A DNA stretch of 64,000 nucleotides, taken from contig CAWGSQ010000002.1 of NCBI GenBank assembly GCA_963825345.1, forward strand, positions 310,001 through 374,000. The letters are read 5' to 3'. Origin of the DNA: JACVRW01 sp963825345. Lineage in GTDB: Bacteria > Actinomycetota > Thermoleophilia > Solirubrobacterales > Thermoleophilaceae. Numbering within the stretch: the stretch's first letter is position 1; the number at the start of each line of letters is the position of its first letter. The translations under genes were made by a program, and so were the position numbers. The notes under the pieces were generated by a model. That model worked only from the letters and a program-made list of their open reading frames with translations. It did not search any database and had not been told where the DNA came from. Positions 24,048-33,065 of the stretch are shown here, in pieces.

Positions 24048-24503
24048 GTGGCCAAGACCTGGGTGCTCACCGGCTCACTCGACAACTTCCGCGCCACCCG
24101 CGAGCACGGCTTTCGCGTGATCGGTGCGAAGGAGGGCCGGCGCGGAATGGCCGAGCAGATCGCACCCGGCGACCTGATCGTCTTCTACCTGACAGGCATC
24201 CAGGCGTTCGGAGGCATCGTCCGCGTGACCGGCGAGATGTACGAGGACCGCGAGAAGATCTGGCCGGGGAAGCCGGGCAAGGTGGACGCCTACCCGTGGC
24301 GCTTCGAGACCGAGCCGGAGATCGTGCTCGATGAGGACGACTTCGTCCCGGCCGTCGAGTTCGTCGGACAGCTGGAGCACATCGCCAAGTGGCCGGTGGA
24401 GCACTGGCAGCTGGCCTTCCAGGGCCAGCTCAGGACGGTCTCCGATGCCGACGCCAAGCTGCTCGAGCGCCGCATCCGCGAGGGCGCCCGCGCCGCGGCG
24501 TGA
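24048..24503 (+). CDS. EVE-domain protein
   Basis: A 151-residue single-domain protein of the PUA-like EVE type: WVLTGSLDNFRATREHGF, then the family core PGDLIVFYLTGIQAFGGIVRVTG and YPWRFETEPEIVLDEDDFV. EVE domains bind modified bases or RNA. GTG start 6 bases after TAGGCT. The stop overlaps the next start as GTGA. It has no restriction partner nearby, so it is probably a stand-alone housekeeping protein. Confidence 0.85.
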   Translation: MAKTWVLTGSLDNFRATREHGFRVIGAKEGRRGMAEQIAPGDLIVFYLTGIQAFGGIVRVTGEMYEDREKIWPGKPGKVDAYPWRFETEPEIVLDEDDFVPAVEFVGQLEHIAKWPVEHWQLAFQGQLRTVSDADAKLLERRIREGARAAA

Positions 24504-24886
24504 TCCACGCTCGCCACTACACACTCGAGGAGGCCTCCGAGCTGCTCCCGAGGGTCGTCGAGATCGTCGAGCGCATGCGAGTGGCCCGCGACCAGCTCGG
24601 GGACCGCGAGGCGCGCGATGCCCTCTCGGAGGCGGGGCCGACCAATGGCGGCGGAATACCCGGGCGCACCGTCTCGCAGGGCTTCCTCGAGCTGCGCGAC
24701 TCGATGATCGAACTGCGTGAGCTCGAGATCGTCATTCGCGACCTCGACCGCGGACTGCTCGACTTCCCGTCGCTCCGGGACGGCCGCGAGGTCTACCTCT
24801 GCTGGCAGGAGGGCGAGGACGCCATCAAATTCTGGCACGAGCCCGACGCCGGGTTCGGCGGCCGCAAGCCGCTCGACGATGGCTGA
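24500..24886 (+). CDS. DUF2203 family protein
   Basis: A 128-residue protein matching the DUF2203 pattern: HYTLEEASELLPRVVEIVER at the N-terminus, FLELRDSMIELRELEIVIRDLDRGLLDFP in the middle, and the strongly conserved end VYLCWQEGEDAIKFWHEPDAGFGGRKPL. The Trp-Glu-His cluster suggests a metal or substrate site, but no function is known. The GTG start overlaps the EVE gene stop, and the next gene begins inside its last codons, making a three-gene unit. Confidence 0.87.
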   Translation: MIHARHYTLEEASELLPRVVEIVERMRVARDQLGDREARDALSEAGPTNGGGIPGRTVSQGFLELRDSMIELRELEIVIRDLDRGLLDFPSLRDGREVYLCWQEGEDAIKFWHEPDAGFGGRKPLDDG

Positions 24887-25415
24887 GTTCGCCACCCGCC
24901 TCTTCCGGGCCGCGCGCCTGCTCAACTTCGAGCAGCGCCTGGCGGGTGCGGCCGCCGTCCTCCTGATCGTCAGCACATTCGGCCCGTTCTCGTTCGTCGA
25001 GGCCGGGGAGCTGCTGCTGGCGGGCGGAGTGCTCACGTTGCTCTTCGCGCGCGCCGAGGGCAGGCGCTTCCACCTGCCCTTCGGCGACGGCACCGCGATC
25101 GCCGCGGCGGGCATCTGGGCAGGTGCGCTGATCGTCGCGCGCCTGTTCGACCGCCCACTCGGCCAGAACCTGCTGGCGCTGGCCTGCGCGGTGGTCCTGT
25201 TCCTCGCGGGCGCACGCGAGCGCGCCAAGCGGCCTGCCGACGACCTGCCTCCCGAGCACGAGACCCCGCCAATCCGCAAGCGCCGCCCGCCACGCCGGCC
25301 AGGCGCGGCCGCCGAGGCCACCACGGAGCCACTGCCCCCGCCCGAGTTCAAGCCCTACGAGCCGCGCTCCGGCGAGCAGCTGCATCTTGGGCCGGACGAC
25401 CAGGAAGACTCATGA
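24879..25415 (+). CDS. Hypothetical membrane protein with a proline-rich tail
   Basis: A 178-residue protein with about four hydrophobic spans in residues 20-110 (LAGAAAVLLIVSTFGPF, LLLAGGVLTLLF, DGTAIAAAGIWAGALIVARL, LLALACAVVLFLAG) followed by a cytosolic tail rich in Pro and Arg (KRRPPRRPGAAAEATTEPLP). Function unknown. Overlaps DUF2203 by 8 bases and the convergent MFS gene by 68 bases. Confidence 0.65.
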   Translation: MAEFATRLFRAARLLNFEQRLAGAAAVLLIVSTFGPFSFVEAGELLLAGGVLTLLFARAEGRRFHLPFGDGTAIAAAGIWAGALIVARLFDRPLGQNLLALACAVVLFLAGARERAKRPADDLPPEHETPPIRKRRPPRRPGAAAEATTEPLPPPEFKPYEPRSGEQLHLGPDDQEDS

Positions 25416-26601
25416 GGGCCACGCCCACCGCGGCCGCAACGATCTGCAACGTGGCCGCCACCACGAGCGCCTCCGCGGATCCGAGGCCGGTGACGACCGC
25501 GCCGGCCAGCGCGGCACCGAGCGCGAACGATCCCACCTTCAGCCCCACCGCACTCGTGAACACCTGCCCGTAGAGCGAGGGCGGCACGTACTGCTGGCGC
25601 ACGGCGAACTGGGACGCCAGCGCTGGCCCGTCGACCAGCGACGCGAGCGCGACCAGGACGAGGAACACCGGCAGCGAGTCGGCGAGCGGCCAGCTCAGCA
25701 TCAACAGTCCGAAGGTCGCGTAGCCGCCGACCACGATCCGCTCGGGCGGGAAGCGCCGCTGGATTCGCACCAGGCTCAGCGCTCCCAGCGTCGAGCCGAC
25801 GGCGAACGCGGCCCACATGTAGCCGGACGCGCTGCGCTCCACGCCGAGGTGGTCGACCGCGAACAGGGGGAAGGCAACCGTGAGCAGGCCGAGGCCGGCC
25901 ATGCCGAACGCCGCGGCCGCGGTCACGCCGCGCAGCTGCGGCACGAGCACGATCTGGCGCAACCCGTCCGCGGCGATCCCCCACAGCGTGCGCCCGTCCG
26001 GCCGGTCGGGCGGCGAGTCGAGGCCTGGAATCCGCACGATCAGCCCCAGCGCCGCGAGCGCCAGCGCGGCCTCCACCAGCAGCGGGATCTCCGGCCCGGC
26101 CACCGCGGACAGGGTGCCCGCCAGCGCGGGGCCGAGCACGAGCGCCGAGTTGAAGCTGGTGGTCTCCACCGCATTAGCGGGAGGCAGCAGCTCGCCCGGA
26201 ACCAGCGTCGGGATCATGCTCGTGAAGCCGCCAAACGAGAGCGGATAGGTGATGCCCGCGGGCACGACGACGAGGGGGATCAACCAGGTGGGCGCGTGGC
26301 CGATGAGCAGCACGAGGGCCACCAGCACCGCGGCGATCACGATTTGGTCGATCACCATCAGCGTCCGGCGCCGCCCGGTCAGGTCGAGCCATGCGCCGAG
26401 CAGCGGCCCGCTGATCAGGCTCGGCAGGGTGATCGCCGCGACGGTGGCACCGGCGAGCCCGGGGCTGTCGGTCCGGTCGAGCACCAGCAGGACCACGCCG
26501 ACCCCGAACATCTCGTCGGAGATCCGCGCGAGCGTGGCCGCGGACAGGAACTTCAGGTATCCGGGCTGAGCGCGCAGCCCCCTCAGCGAGTCGCGATCCA
26601 T
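25348..26601 (-). CDS. Major facilitator superfamily transporter
   Basis: A 417-residue protein with about 12 spans. LGAWLDLTGRRRTLMVIDQI is the loop 2-3 MFS signature (GxxxDxxGRR). The arrangement and length fit the drug-efflux/enterobactin-exporter-like MFS group common in actinobacteria. The ATG forms a TGATG with the stop of the upstream oxidase gene. Transported compound unknown; co-transcription with a secreted oxidase hints at export of a related product. Confidence 0.85.
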   Translation of the reverse strand: MDRDSLRGLRAQPGYLKFLSAATLARISDEMFGVGVVLLVLDRTDSPGLAGATVAAITLPSLISGPLLGAWLDLTGRRRTLMVIDQIVIAAVLVALVLLIGHAPTWLIPLVVVPAGITYPLSFGGFTSMIPTLVPGELLPPANAVETTSFNSALVLGPALAGTLSAVAGPEIPLLVEAALALAALGLIVRIPGLDSPPDRPDGRTLWGIAADGLRQIVLVPQLRGVTAAAAFGMAGLGLLTVAFPLFAVDHLGVERSASGYMWAAFAVGSTLGALSLVRIQRRFPPERIVVGGYATFGLLMLSWPLADSLPVFLVLVALASLVDGPALASQFAVRQQYVPPSLYGQVFTSAVGLKVGSFALGAALAGAVVTGLGSAEALVVAATLQIVAAAVGVALMSLPGRPAQDAAARRSAARRA

Positions 26602-28064
26602 CAGCGTGCCGGGGGTATCGCCTGCGGGAAGCGAAAGCGGAAGTCGGGATCCACCTGCTTCTTGATCTCGCGCAGGCGCTCGAGGTTGGAGCCGTAGTAG
26701 GCCCGCTGCCAGTGCTCGAGCTGCGGGTCGATGTAGTTCTGGTACGCCTCGCCGGACACGTGCGGGCGCAGCGCGCGCCACACGCCGTTGATCCAGCGCC
26801 TGCTCGCCCTGCCGGCCGTGCCGCCATTGAAGTAGGCGAGGTACTGGAGCGAGAAGAGCATGTCGCGGTGCACGAACGCCGTAGCGTCGGGCGCGGGCCG
26901 GTTGAGCGCGCCGCCGTACGCGTCCAGGAGCAGCGCCCCCGAGCCGAGCGACGGGTTGCGCTGGCGTCGCTCGATCCAGTCGATCATGCTCGCCCGGCCC
27001 CTGGGCCCGATGCGCTTGTCGAAGTAGTCGGATTTGGCGAAGAAGCTCGAGCGCGTGGAGCGGTGGCACGCCGCGAAGCCGCCGTCGAGACAGCCGGCCC
27101 AGCGCAAGACGAGCGAGAAGTAGGTCGAGCCGCCGCTGCTGAGGCTCGCCCCTGCAACCCGCGTCAGCGGCCTCACGAGCCGACGCAGCTTCGCGAGGTC
27201 GCCGAGGTACTGCCCAACGGCGGCCACCCGCGGAGGGCCAGAGCCGCCGCTGGTGCCGAGCGAGAAGATCGAGGTGAGCGCGGGCGGCGCCTCCGGCGCG
27301 AAGCGCTGCCATGCCGCGAGCGCCTCCTCCGCCTGGGACCACGGCCACGAGATGCTGAACCACGTCCCGCCGGCTGCCCGGTGTGTCTTCAGGGTCAGCG
27401 CGGTCACGATCCCGAAGTTGCCACCGCCGCCGCCGCGGCACGCCCAGTAGAGGTCCTCGTTCGTGTCGGCGTCCACGTGCCGCACGCGCCCGTCCGCGGT
27501 CACGATGCGCGCCGCGAGCAGGTTGTCACTCGTGAGACCGAAGCGCCGGCCCGCGAGGCCGTGCCCGCCGCCCAGCGCGAGGCCACCGATGCCCACCGAC
27601 GGGCACGAGCCTGAAGGGACGGTCACACCCCGGCGGGTGAGCGCGCGCTGCACGTCGATCAGCTGCGCGCCGGGGCCCACGGTGGCGCGGGCGCCGGCCA
27701 CTTGCACTCCGCGCAGCTTCGAGAGGTCGAGCACCACGCCGTCGCCGGTGCTCGAATAGCCCGCGTAGCTGTGGCCGCCCGAGCGGGCCACCACGCGTAC
27801 GTCGAAGCGGTCCGCCCAGCGCACCGCCGCAGCCACGTCGGCGCTGTTCTCAACGTGGACGACCGCATCGGGCCGGAGGCCCTCGAAGCGGCGGTTGTAG
27901 ACGATCCGCGTGCTGTCGCGCGGGACGAGCACCCTTCCTCTGACCGCCGACCTCAGCTCGCGCAGCGCCCGCTTCGAGACGCCCGACGCCTCGGGCGGCA
28001 GCCGTAGGAGGATCGCGCCGCCCGCGGTGCCTACGAGGAACTGGCGACGGTCGAGGTCGGCCAT
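26601..28064 (-). CDS. FAD-linked oxidase, berberine-bridge type, exported by Tat
   Basis: A 487-residue oxidase. The N-terminus MADLDRRQFLVGTAGG is a Tat signal. The PCMH-type FAD domain has RSGGHSYAGYSSTGDGVVLDLS with His98, and SGSCPSVGIGGLALGGGHG with Cys154, the pair that binds FAD by two covalent bonds in BBE enzymes. The C-terminal BBE motif YQNYIDPQLEHWQRAYYG is complete. It likely oxidises a sugar, alcohol or alkaloid-like compound, producing peroxide. The ATG is well placed for the signal. The MFS gene follows with a TGATG overlap. Confidence 0.9.
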   Translation of the reverse strand: MADLDRRQFLVGTAGGAILLRLPPEASGVSKRALRELRSAVRGRVLVPRDSTRIVYNRRFEGLRPDAVVHVENSADVAAAVRWADRFDVRVVARSGGHSYAGYSSTGDGVVLDLSKLRGVQVAGARATVGPGAQLIDVQRALTRRGVTVPSGSCPSVGIGGLALGGGHGLAGRRFGLTSDNLLAARIVTADGRVRHVDADTNEDLYWACRGGGGGNFGIVTALTLKTHRAAGGTWFSISWPWSQAEEALAAWQRFAPEAPPALTSIFSLGTSGGSGPPRVAAVGQYLGDLAKLRRLVRPLTRVAGASLSSGGSTYFSLVLRWAGCLDGGFAACHRSTRSSFFAKSDYFDKRIGPRGRASMIDWIERRQRNPSLGSGALLLDAYGGALNRPAPDATAFVHRDMLFSLQYLAYFNGGTAGRASRRWINGVWRALRPHVSGEAYQNYIDPQLEHWQRAYYGSNLERLREIKKQVDPDFRFRFPQAIPPAR

Positions 28065-28099
28065 CTGCTCATTCCAGCAGACCCCTCCGAGCTGTTGCT

Positions 28100-28690
28100 T
28101 TAAGACTCCTGAGCATGTGTCGGCGGCGACTCGAAATGCATCATCACGACGCGGGCCGGAAAGGCGTTGTCGCCGGACTTCTTGATTCGATCGGCGCTAC
28201 GGGCCTGGATCTTCTCGGTCTCTTGAAGGGTCCGAGCAAGCAGGTCGTGAAGCTCCTTCCAGCCCGCCTCGTCGACCTCCATCGCGCTCCGAGTGAGGTG
28301 CCGATCGGGTCGCGCCTCGAACTTCCCGCTCTTGATCGAGTCGGAGACGTCCTCCCAGATCATCTGAAGCGCGACATCCGAGACCGCCTGCCGACCCGAC
28401 TGGGGCAACCTCTTCCAGTCGCGATCGGTGAAGAACGGCCGCACGATGGCCCGGTAGTAGTGCTCGATGGCGCCGCGGCGTTGAGCCGTGCTCACCAGTT
28501 CGATGCAGCCAAGATCCTGAAGAGCCCGCACGTGGTAGCTCACATTCGGGAGCCGCTCGTCGATCATCTCCGAGATCTCGTTCGGACTCGCGACGCGCTC
28601 GTTCAGGATCGCAAGGATGCGTGTGCGCATCGGATGCGAGAGCGCCTTTGCGAGCCGCGGGTCGACCAGGTCCATGGTTTGGCGCGCCAT
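28100..28690 (-). CDS. ArsR-like winged-helix regulator
   Basis: A 196-residue regulator. The HTH is near the N-terminus: DPRLAKALSHPMRTRILAIL, then ASPNEISEMIDERLPNVSYHVRALQDLGC. Residues after 90 are a helical domain of unknown ligand type (FTDRDWKRLPQSGRQAVSDVAL, AGWKELHDLLARTLQETEK). The start ATG lies 6 bases after TAAGGT. It stands alone, upstream of the oxidase/MFS pair on the same strand, and may control it. Confidence 0.82.
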   Translation of the reverse strand: MARQTMDLVDPRLAKALSHPMRTRILAILNERVASPNEISEMIDERLPNVSYHVRALQDLGCIELVSTAQRRGAIEHYYRAIVRPFFTDRDWKRLPQSGRQAVSDVALQMIWEDVSDSIKSGKFEARPDRHLTRSAMEVDEAGWKELHDLLARTLQETEKIQARSADRIKKSGDNAFPARVVMMHFESPPTHAQES

Positions 28691-28696
28691 GGAGCG

Positions 28697-28702
28697 ACCT
28701 TA
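28697..28702 (-). promoter_or_regulatory. -10 box of the winged-helix regulator gene
   Basis: Minus-strand TAAGGT followed by 6 bases and ATG at 28690. Confidence 0.5.
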
Positions 28703-28798
28703 TTCGAAACCGCGACCGCCAAGAGAAGTCGGTGACGGTCGCCGCGGCAAGCCTCGGTCCCAGCGGCTACGACGCGTTCGCGCCTCACCATGACGCAT

Positions 28799-29329
28799 TC
28801 AGTGCGCCGCGCGCGCGCCGGCGCGGATCACATCCATGATCGCGTCGATCACGTCCGCCTGAGCTACCTCGCGATGCTCGTACCACCAGGCCGCGAAGGT
28901 CCGGATCGCCGTTGCGGTCAGGTCCACGGCAGCTCGCTCGTCACCGAGCTTCTCGGACCTGGCGAGCAACTCGCCGAGCGCCCGTTCGCGCTCCGTCGCA
29001 AGCCGCTGGTGCACGCTGATCAGCGCGGGCTCTGCGGGCGGATCGCGGAGCAGAAGCCGCCACGCCGCCGGCCGCTCGGCGAAGAAGCCCAGATAGGCGT
29101 CGAGTCCGGCCCGGAGCCGGGGTTCGGCGGGGTCGGCCGGCACCGCGCTCGCAACGTGCGCCAGCAGGTCGCGCGTCTGCGTCTCGGCAATCGCCTCGAA
29201 GAGCCCCGCCTTCGATCCGAAGTAGTGGTAGAGGACCGATTTCGCGATGCCGGCACGCTCGCCGATGTCGGCGATCGACGCTGCGTGGTAGCCCCGCTCT
29301 CCGAACAGCTCGAGCCCCGCCTCCAACAC
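28799..29329 (-). CDS. TetR-family regulator
   Basis: At least 176 residues. The HTH is LELFGERGYHAASIADIGER and AGIAKSVLYHYFGSKAGLFEA; the C-terminal ligand domain contains AFAAWWYEHREVAQADVIDA-like helices (TAIRTFAAWWYEHRE). With the GTG at 29329 the first HTH helix is incomplete by about ten residues. No ATG, GTG or TTG exists further upstream in frame; a CTG at 29380 would supply the missing part (17 residues). It is divergent from the frameshifted SDR gene, which it probably controlled. Confidence 0.82.
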   Translation of the reverse strand: MLEAGLELFGERGYHAASIADIGERAGIAKSVLYHYFGSKAGLFEAIAETQTRDLLAHVASAVPADPAEPRLRAGLDAYLGFFAERPAAWRLLLRDPPAEPALISVHQRLATERERALGELLARSEKLGDERAAVDLTATAIRTFAAWWYEHREVAQADVIDAIMDVIRAGARAAH

Positions 29330-29389
29330 CCGCTCGCGACCGGGCTCGTCCGGACGAAGCTTCGCGCGCCGAGGGCTCAGGAGACGGAC

Positions 29390-30194
29390 GTGACCAGGAA
29401 CGTGTTGCTCACCGGGGCATCCGGGGAGATCGGCAGCGAGGTGGCCCGGCGGCTTGCGGCGAACGGTGTCCGCCTGGCCCTATCGGGACGGCGGCGCGAG
29501 CGACTCGAGCGGCTGGCGGCCGAGATCTCCGAAGCCGGCGGCGAGAAGCCGCTCGTGCTGCCGTGCGACCTGAGCCGTCCCAGTGCCGCCGCTGTGCTGG
29601 GCGGCCAGGCGCTCGACGGGCTCGGGCACGTGGACTCGCTGATCAACAACGCGGGCTCGAGCATCCAGGGGCTGAGCTGGGTGGTCGGCGACCGTGACCA
29701 GGCACGCTCCGTTTTCGAGACGAACCTCTGGAGCCCGCTCGCGCTTATCGCCTCCCTTGCCCCCGCGATGATCGCGCGCGGCCACGGCGCCGTGGTGAAC
29801 GTCGGATCGATGGTCCAGGTTGCGCCGTTTCCCCATCTCGGGACGCTACTCGGCGTCGCGGGCGGCTCTGGCGCTCGCAAGCCAGGTGCTCGACATGGAG
29901 CTTGGCCCGCGCGGCATCCGAGTGGCGGAGGTCGCGCTTGGCCCGGTCGACACGCCGGCGTCGCAGGAGAACCGCGTGCTCGCCGGCGCCGACGAATGGA
30001 TGGAGGGGCGGCCCGGGCTTGGGAACGTCGCGGCCGCGGCGGCCGCGATCGTCCGAGCAGCCGAGGGCGACGGCAGCGGAGTTAGCTTCTATCCCCGTGT
30101 ATTGCGCTGGCCGCACCGGCTGCCCGGCCTGGGCCGCCGCTACAGCCGCCGCATGGCCAGGGGCGCTGACGTGCACGACGAGACGGTCCGATGA
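29390..30194 (+). pseudogene. Short-chain dehydrogenase broken by a frameshift
   Basis: The SDR begins at GTG 29390 with VLLTGASGEIGSEVARRLA (cofactor motif TGxxxGxG) and continues through LINNAGSS and VVNVGSMVQVAPFPHLG. After that point, near 29843, the frame changes: one extra base must be skipped to read YSASRAALALASQVLDMELG and GIRVAEVALGPVDTPA, which continue to the stop at 30194. The catalytic YxxxK reads YSASR, so the usual Lys is an Arg. Either a real decay mutation or a sequencing error could explain the shift; the Arg favours loss or change of function. It is divergent from a TetR gene and convergent with the GMC oxidoreductase gene. Confidence 0.75.
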
Positions 30195-30198
30195 CGAG

Positions 30199-31872
30199 CT
30201 AGGTGACGGCCGGCATCTCGCCATGCCGGTAGAACTCCACCGCCTCGGCTGGCAGCGGCGTGTTCCCGAGGATGAGGTCCGCCGACTTCTCGGCGGTCAT
30301 CATCACCGGTGCGTAGATGTTCCCGTTCGTCACGTAGGGGAACACCGAGGCGTCCACCAGGCGCAGGCCCTCCACTCCGTGCACGCGCATCGTGAGCGGG
30401 TCCACCACCGCCATGTCGTCCGTGCCCATCTTGCAGGTGCACGACGGGTGCAGCGCGGTCTCGGCGTCCTTCGCGACCCAATCCAGGATCTGCTCGTCGC
30501 TCTCCACCTCGGCGCCGGGCGACAGCTCGCCGCCGCTGAAGGGCTCGAAAGCCGGGGCGCCGAGGATCCTGCGCGTCACGCGCACGGCCTCGATCCACTC
30601 GCGGCGGTCGTTCTCCGTCGAGAGGTAGTTGAAGAGCAGCGCCGGCTTCACGCGGGGGTCGCTGCTCACGGCCTTGCAGGTGCCGCGCACGTCCGAGTAC
30701 ATCGGGCCCACGTGCACCTGGTAACCGTGCCCGCCGCCGCCCTCGGGCAGGGTCCCGTCGTAGCGGACCGCGATCGGCAGGAAGTGGTACATCAGGTTCG
30801 GGTACTTCACCTCGTCGTTTCCGCGCACGAACCCGCCGGCCTCGAAGTGGTTCGTGGCGCCCGGTCCGGTCTTCCGCAGCAGCCACTCGAGACCCACGAG
30901 CGGCCGCCGCTTCATTGCGAAGTACGGCGCCATCGTGACCGGCTGCGTGGCGCTGTGCTGGATGTACACCTCGAGATGGTCCTGGAGGTTCTCGCCCACC
31001 CCGGGTAGGTCGGACACCACGTCGATCCCCAGGGAGCTGAGCTCGCTCGCCGCTCCGATGCCGGAGAGCTGGAGCAGCTGCGGCGAGTTGATCGCTCCGC
31101 CGCAGAGGATAACCTCGCCCGCGCTCGCCGTCCGGCTGCCGCGGCCGCGGCGCGAGTACTCGACGCCCACCGCGCGCTCGCCCTCGAACTTGATCTCGGT
31201 GGCGAACGCCCTCGTCTCGACCGTGAGGTTCGGGCGATTCATCACGGGGTGCAGGTACGCCCGCGCGGCCGAGAGGCGCTTGCCGTCGTGCACGTTGCGG
31301 TCGAACGCGGCGAAGCCCTCCTGGCGATAGCCGTTCACATCGTCGGTGAGCGGATAGCCGGCCTGCTGGACGGCCTCGAAGAACGCGTCGAAGAGCGGGC
31401 CCTTCGCGGGACCGCGCTCGAGCACGAGCGGTCCGTCGTGCCCCCGGAACGGATCGTCAGCGGCGGCCGCCAGGCAGTTCTCCATCCGTTTGAAGTACGG
31501 CAGGCAATGCGCGTGGTCCCAGGTCTCCATGCCGGCGTCCGAGGCCCAGCGCTCGTAGTCCAGCGGGTTGCCGCGCTGGAAGATCATGCCGTTGATGGAG
31601 CTCGAGCCGCCGAGCACCTTGCCGCGCGCGTGGTACACCCGCCGCCCGCCCATGTGCGGCTCCGGCTCCGACTCGTACTTCCAGTCGTAGAAGCGACTGC
31701 CGATCGGAAACGCGAGCGCCGCCGGCATGTGGATGAAGACGTCCCACGGGTAGTCGGAACGTCCGGCCTCCAGCACGAGCACACTGGTCCCCGCGTCCGC
31801 CGAGAGGCGGTTGGCGAGCGCGCTGCCCGCCGACCCACCTCCGACGATCACGAAGTCCCAGTGTTCGCTCAA
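30199..31872 (-). CDS. betA: Choline dehydrogenase-like GMC oxidoreductase
   Basis: A 557-residue FAD enzyme that would oxidise choline to betaine aldehyde. WDFVIVGGGSAGSALANRL is the Rossmann FAD motif, ARGKVLGGSSSINGMIFQRG and GGAINSPQLLQLSGIG are the two GMC signatures, and HPSCTCKMG near residue 475 with NGNIYAPVMMTAEKSADLIL matches BetA closely, including the catalytic His. The TTG start overlaps the stop of the DmdA-like gene as TTGA, so it is third in a MetF, DmdA-like, BetA operon. The family contains other alcohol oxidases, but the C-terminal match and the setting favour choline. Confidence 0.88.
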   Translation of the reverse strand: MSEHWDFVIVGGGSAGSALANRLSADAGTSVLVLEAGRSDYPWDVFIHMPAALAFPIGSRFYDWKYESEPEPHMGGRRVYHARGKVLGGSSSINGMIFQRGNPLDYERWASDAGMETWDHAHCLPYFKRMENCLAAAADDPFRGHDGPLVLERGPAKGPLFDAFFEAVQQAGYPLTDDVNGYRQEGFAAFDRNVHDGKRLSAARAYLHPVMNRPNLTVETRAFATEIKFEGERAVGVEYSRRGRGSRTASAGEVILCGGAINSPQLLQLSGIGAASELSSLGIDVVSDLPGVGENLQDHLEVYIQHSATQPVTMAPYFAMKRRPLVGLEWLLRKTGPGATNHFEAGGFVRGNDEVKYPNLMYHFLPIAVRYDGTLPEGGGGHGYQVHVGPMYSDVRGTCKAVSSDPRVKPALLFNYLSTENDRREWIEAVRVTRRILGAPAFEPFSGGELSPGAEVESDEQILDWVAKDAETALHPSCTCKMGTDDMAVVDPLTMRVHGVEGLRLVDASVFPYVTNGNIYAPVMMTAEKSADLILGNTPLPAEAVEFYRHGEMPAVT

Positions 31873-33065
31873 GAGCTAGCCGCCAGTTCCTGCTTCGGCG
31901 TTTCCTTCTTCGGGTCGATGAACGGCTTCTCCACCACGACCGCGGAGGTCATCCCCTCCGGCCGCTCGACCTCGAGCTCCGTGCCGAGCTCGGACTGCTC
32001 GGTAGGCACCATCGCGTAGCCGATGTTCTTCTCGAGCCGCGGCGAGAAACAGGCCGACGTGATCCTCCCGATGGCGCTGCCGTCCTTGTGGACCGGGAAC
32101 ACGTCGATCATCGAGCCGTCGTTGTACGAACCGAGCTGCTCACCGCCGATCTCGACGCCGACCAGCTTGCGCTTGGGGCCCTCTTCCTTGATCTTGTGCA
32201 GGGCCTCCCTGCCGATGAAGTCGGTGCCCGACTCGAGGTCGACCATCCAGTCGTAGCCCATGCCGACCTCGTAGGGGTTCGTGTCGAACCACATGTCGCA
32301 GCCGGGGCCGAGAGCGAGGATGCCGCCCTCGATACGGCGGATGTGGCACGGGCCGATCACCTCGAGTCCATGCGGCTTGCCCGCCTCGAGCACGGCGTCC
32401 CAGAGCTTGACCCCGTTCTTGCTGGCGTCGTACAGGTAGATCTCGAAGCCGAGCTCCGACGTGTAGCCGGTGCGCGACACGAGCACCTTCATTCCGTTCA
32501 GCTCGTACGGCCGCAGGAAGTAGTACGGGATCTCGAGGATGCTGTCGCCGAACAGGTCCACCATCACGTCCTTCGACTTCGGCCCCTGCACCTGCACGGG
32601 GCCGACGTCGATCTCCTTGATCGTCACGTCGTGGCCCGAGTTGTGAGCCACGCCGCGTGCCCACAGCTCCACGTCGCTGTCGGCGAGCGAGAGCCAGAAG
32701 CGGTTCTCCTCCACGCGCAGCAGTACGGGGTCGTTGATGATCCCGCCGTCGGGCAGGCAGAGGAAGACGTACTTGCACTGCTCGACGGCGCACTTGTTGA
32801 GGTCGCGGGCCACGAGCAGATTGGTGAACTCGAACGCGTCCGGCCCGCTGATCTCGATCTGGCGCTCGACGCCCACGTCCCAGAGCGTCACGCCGTTCAG
32901 CAGGTGCCAGTACTCCTCGACCGGGTCGCCGTAGTGCCGCGGGTGGTACATGTGGTTGTAGACGCTGTACAGCTGGACGCCATGCCGGCGCGACGCGTAG
33001 AAGTACGGGGACTTGCGGAGTCGCGAGTACAGCATGATCCCCGGGTTCTCGTTCACCTGTGTCAA
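31869..33065 (-). CDS. Folate-dependent demethylase of the GcvT fold, DmdA-like
   Basis: A 398-residue aminomethyltransferase-family protein. Its N-terminal half has the DmdA pattern: SVYNHMYHPRHYGDPVEEYW, LWDVGVERQIEISGPDA, RDLNKCAVEQCKYVFL, INDPVLLRVEENRFWLSLAD and VQGPKSKDVM, with conserved DxxYW-like and folate-loop segments. DmdA moves a methyl from DMSP to tetrahydrofolate. Here the neighbours are betaine-type: MetF-like upstream (TTGA overlap, AGGAGGAG Shine-Dalgarno before TTG 33065) and BetA downstream. Glycine betaine is therefore a plausible methyl donor; this is inference. Downstream DmdB/C/D genes are not in the island. Confidence 0.82.
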   Translation of the reverse strand: MTQVNENPGIMLYSRLRKSPYFYASRRHGVQLYSVYNHMYHPRHYGDPVEEYWHLLNGVTLWDVGVERQIEISGPDAFEFTNLLVARDLNKCAVEQCKYVFLCLPDGGIINDPVLLRVEENRFWLSLADSDVELWARGVAHNSGHDVTIKEIDVGPVQVQGPKSKDVMVDLFGDSILEIPYYFLRPYELNGMKVLVSRTGYTSELGFEIYLYDASKNGVKLWDAVLEAGKPHGLEVIGPCHIRRIEGGILALGPGCDMWFDTNPYEVGMGYDWMVDLESGTDFIGREALHKIKEEGPKRKLVGVEIGGEQLGSYNDGSMIDVFPVHKDGSAIGRITSACFSPRLEKNIGYAMVPTEQSELGTELEVERPEGMTSAVVVEKPFIDPKKETPKQELAASS

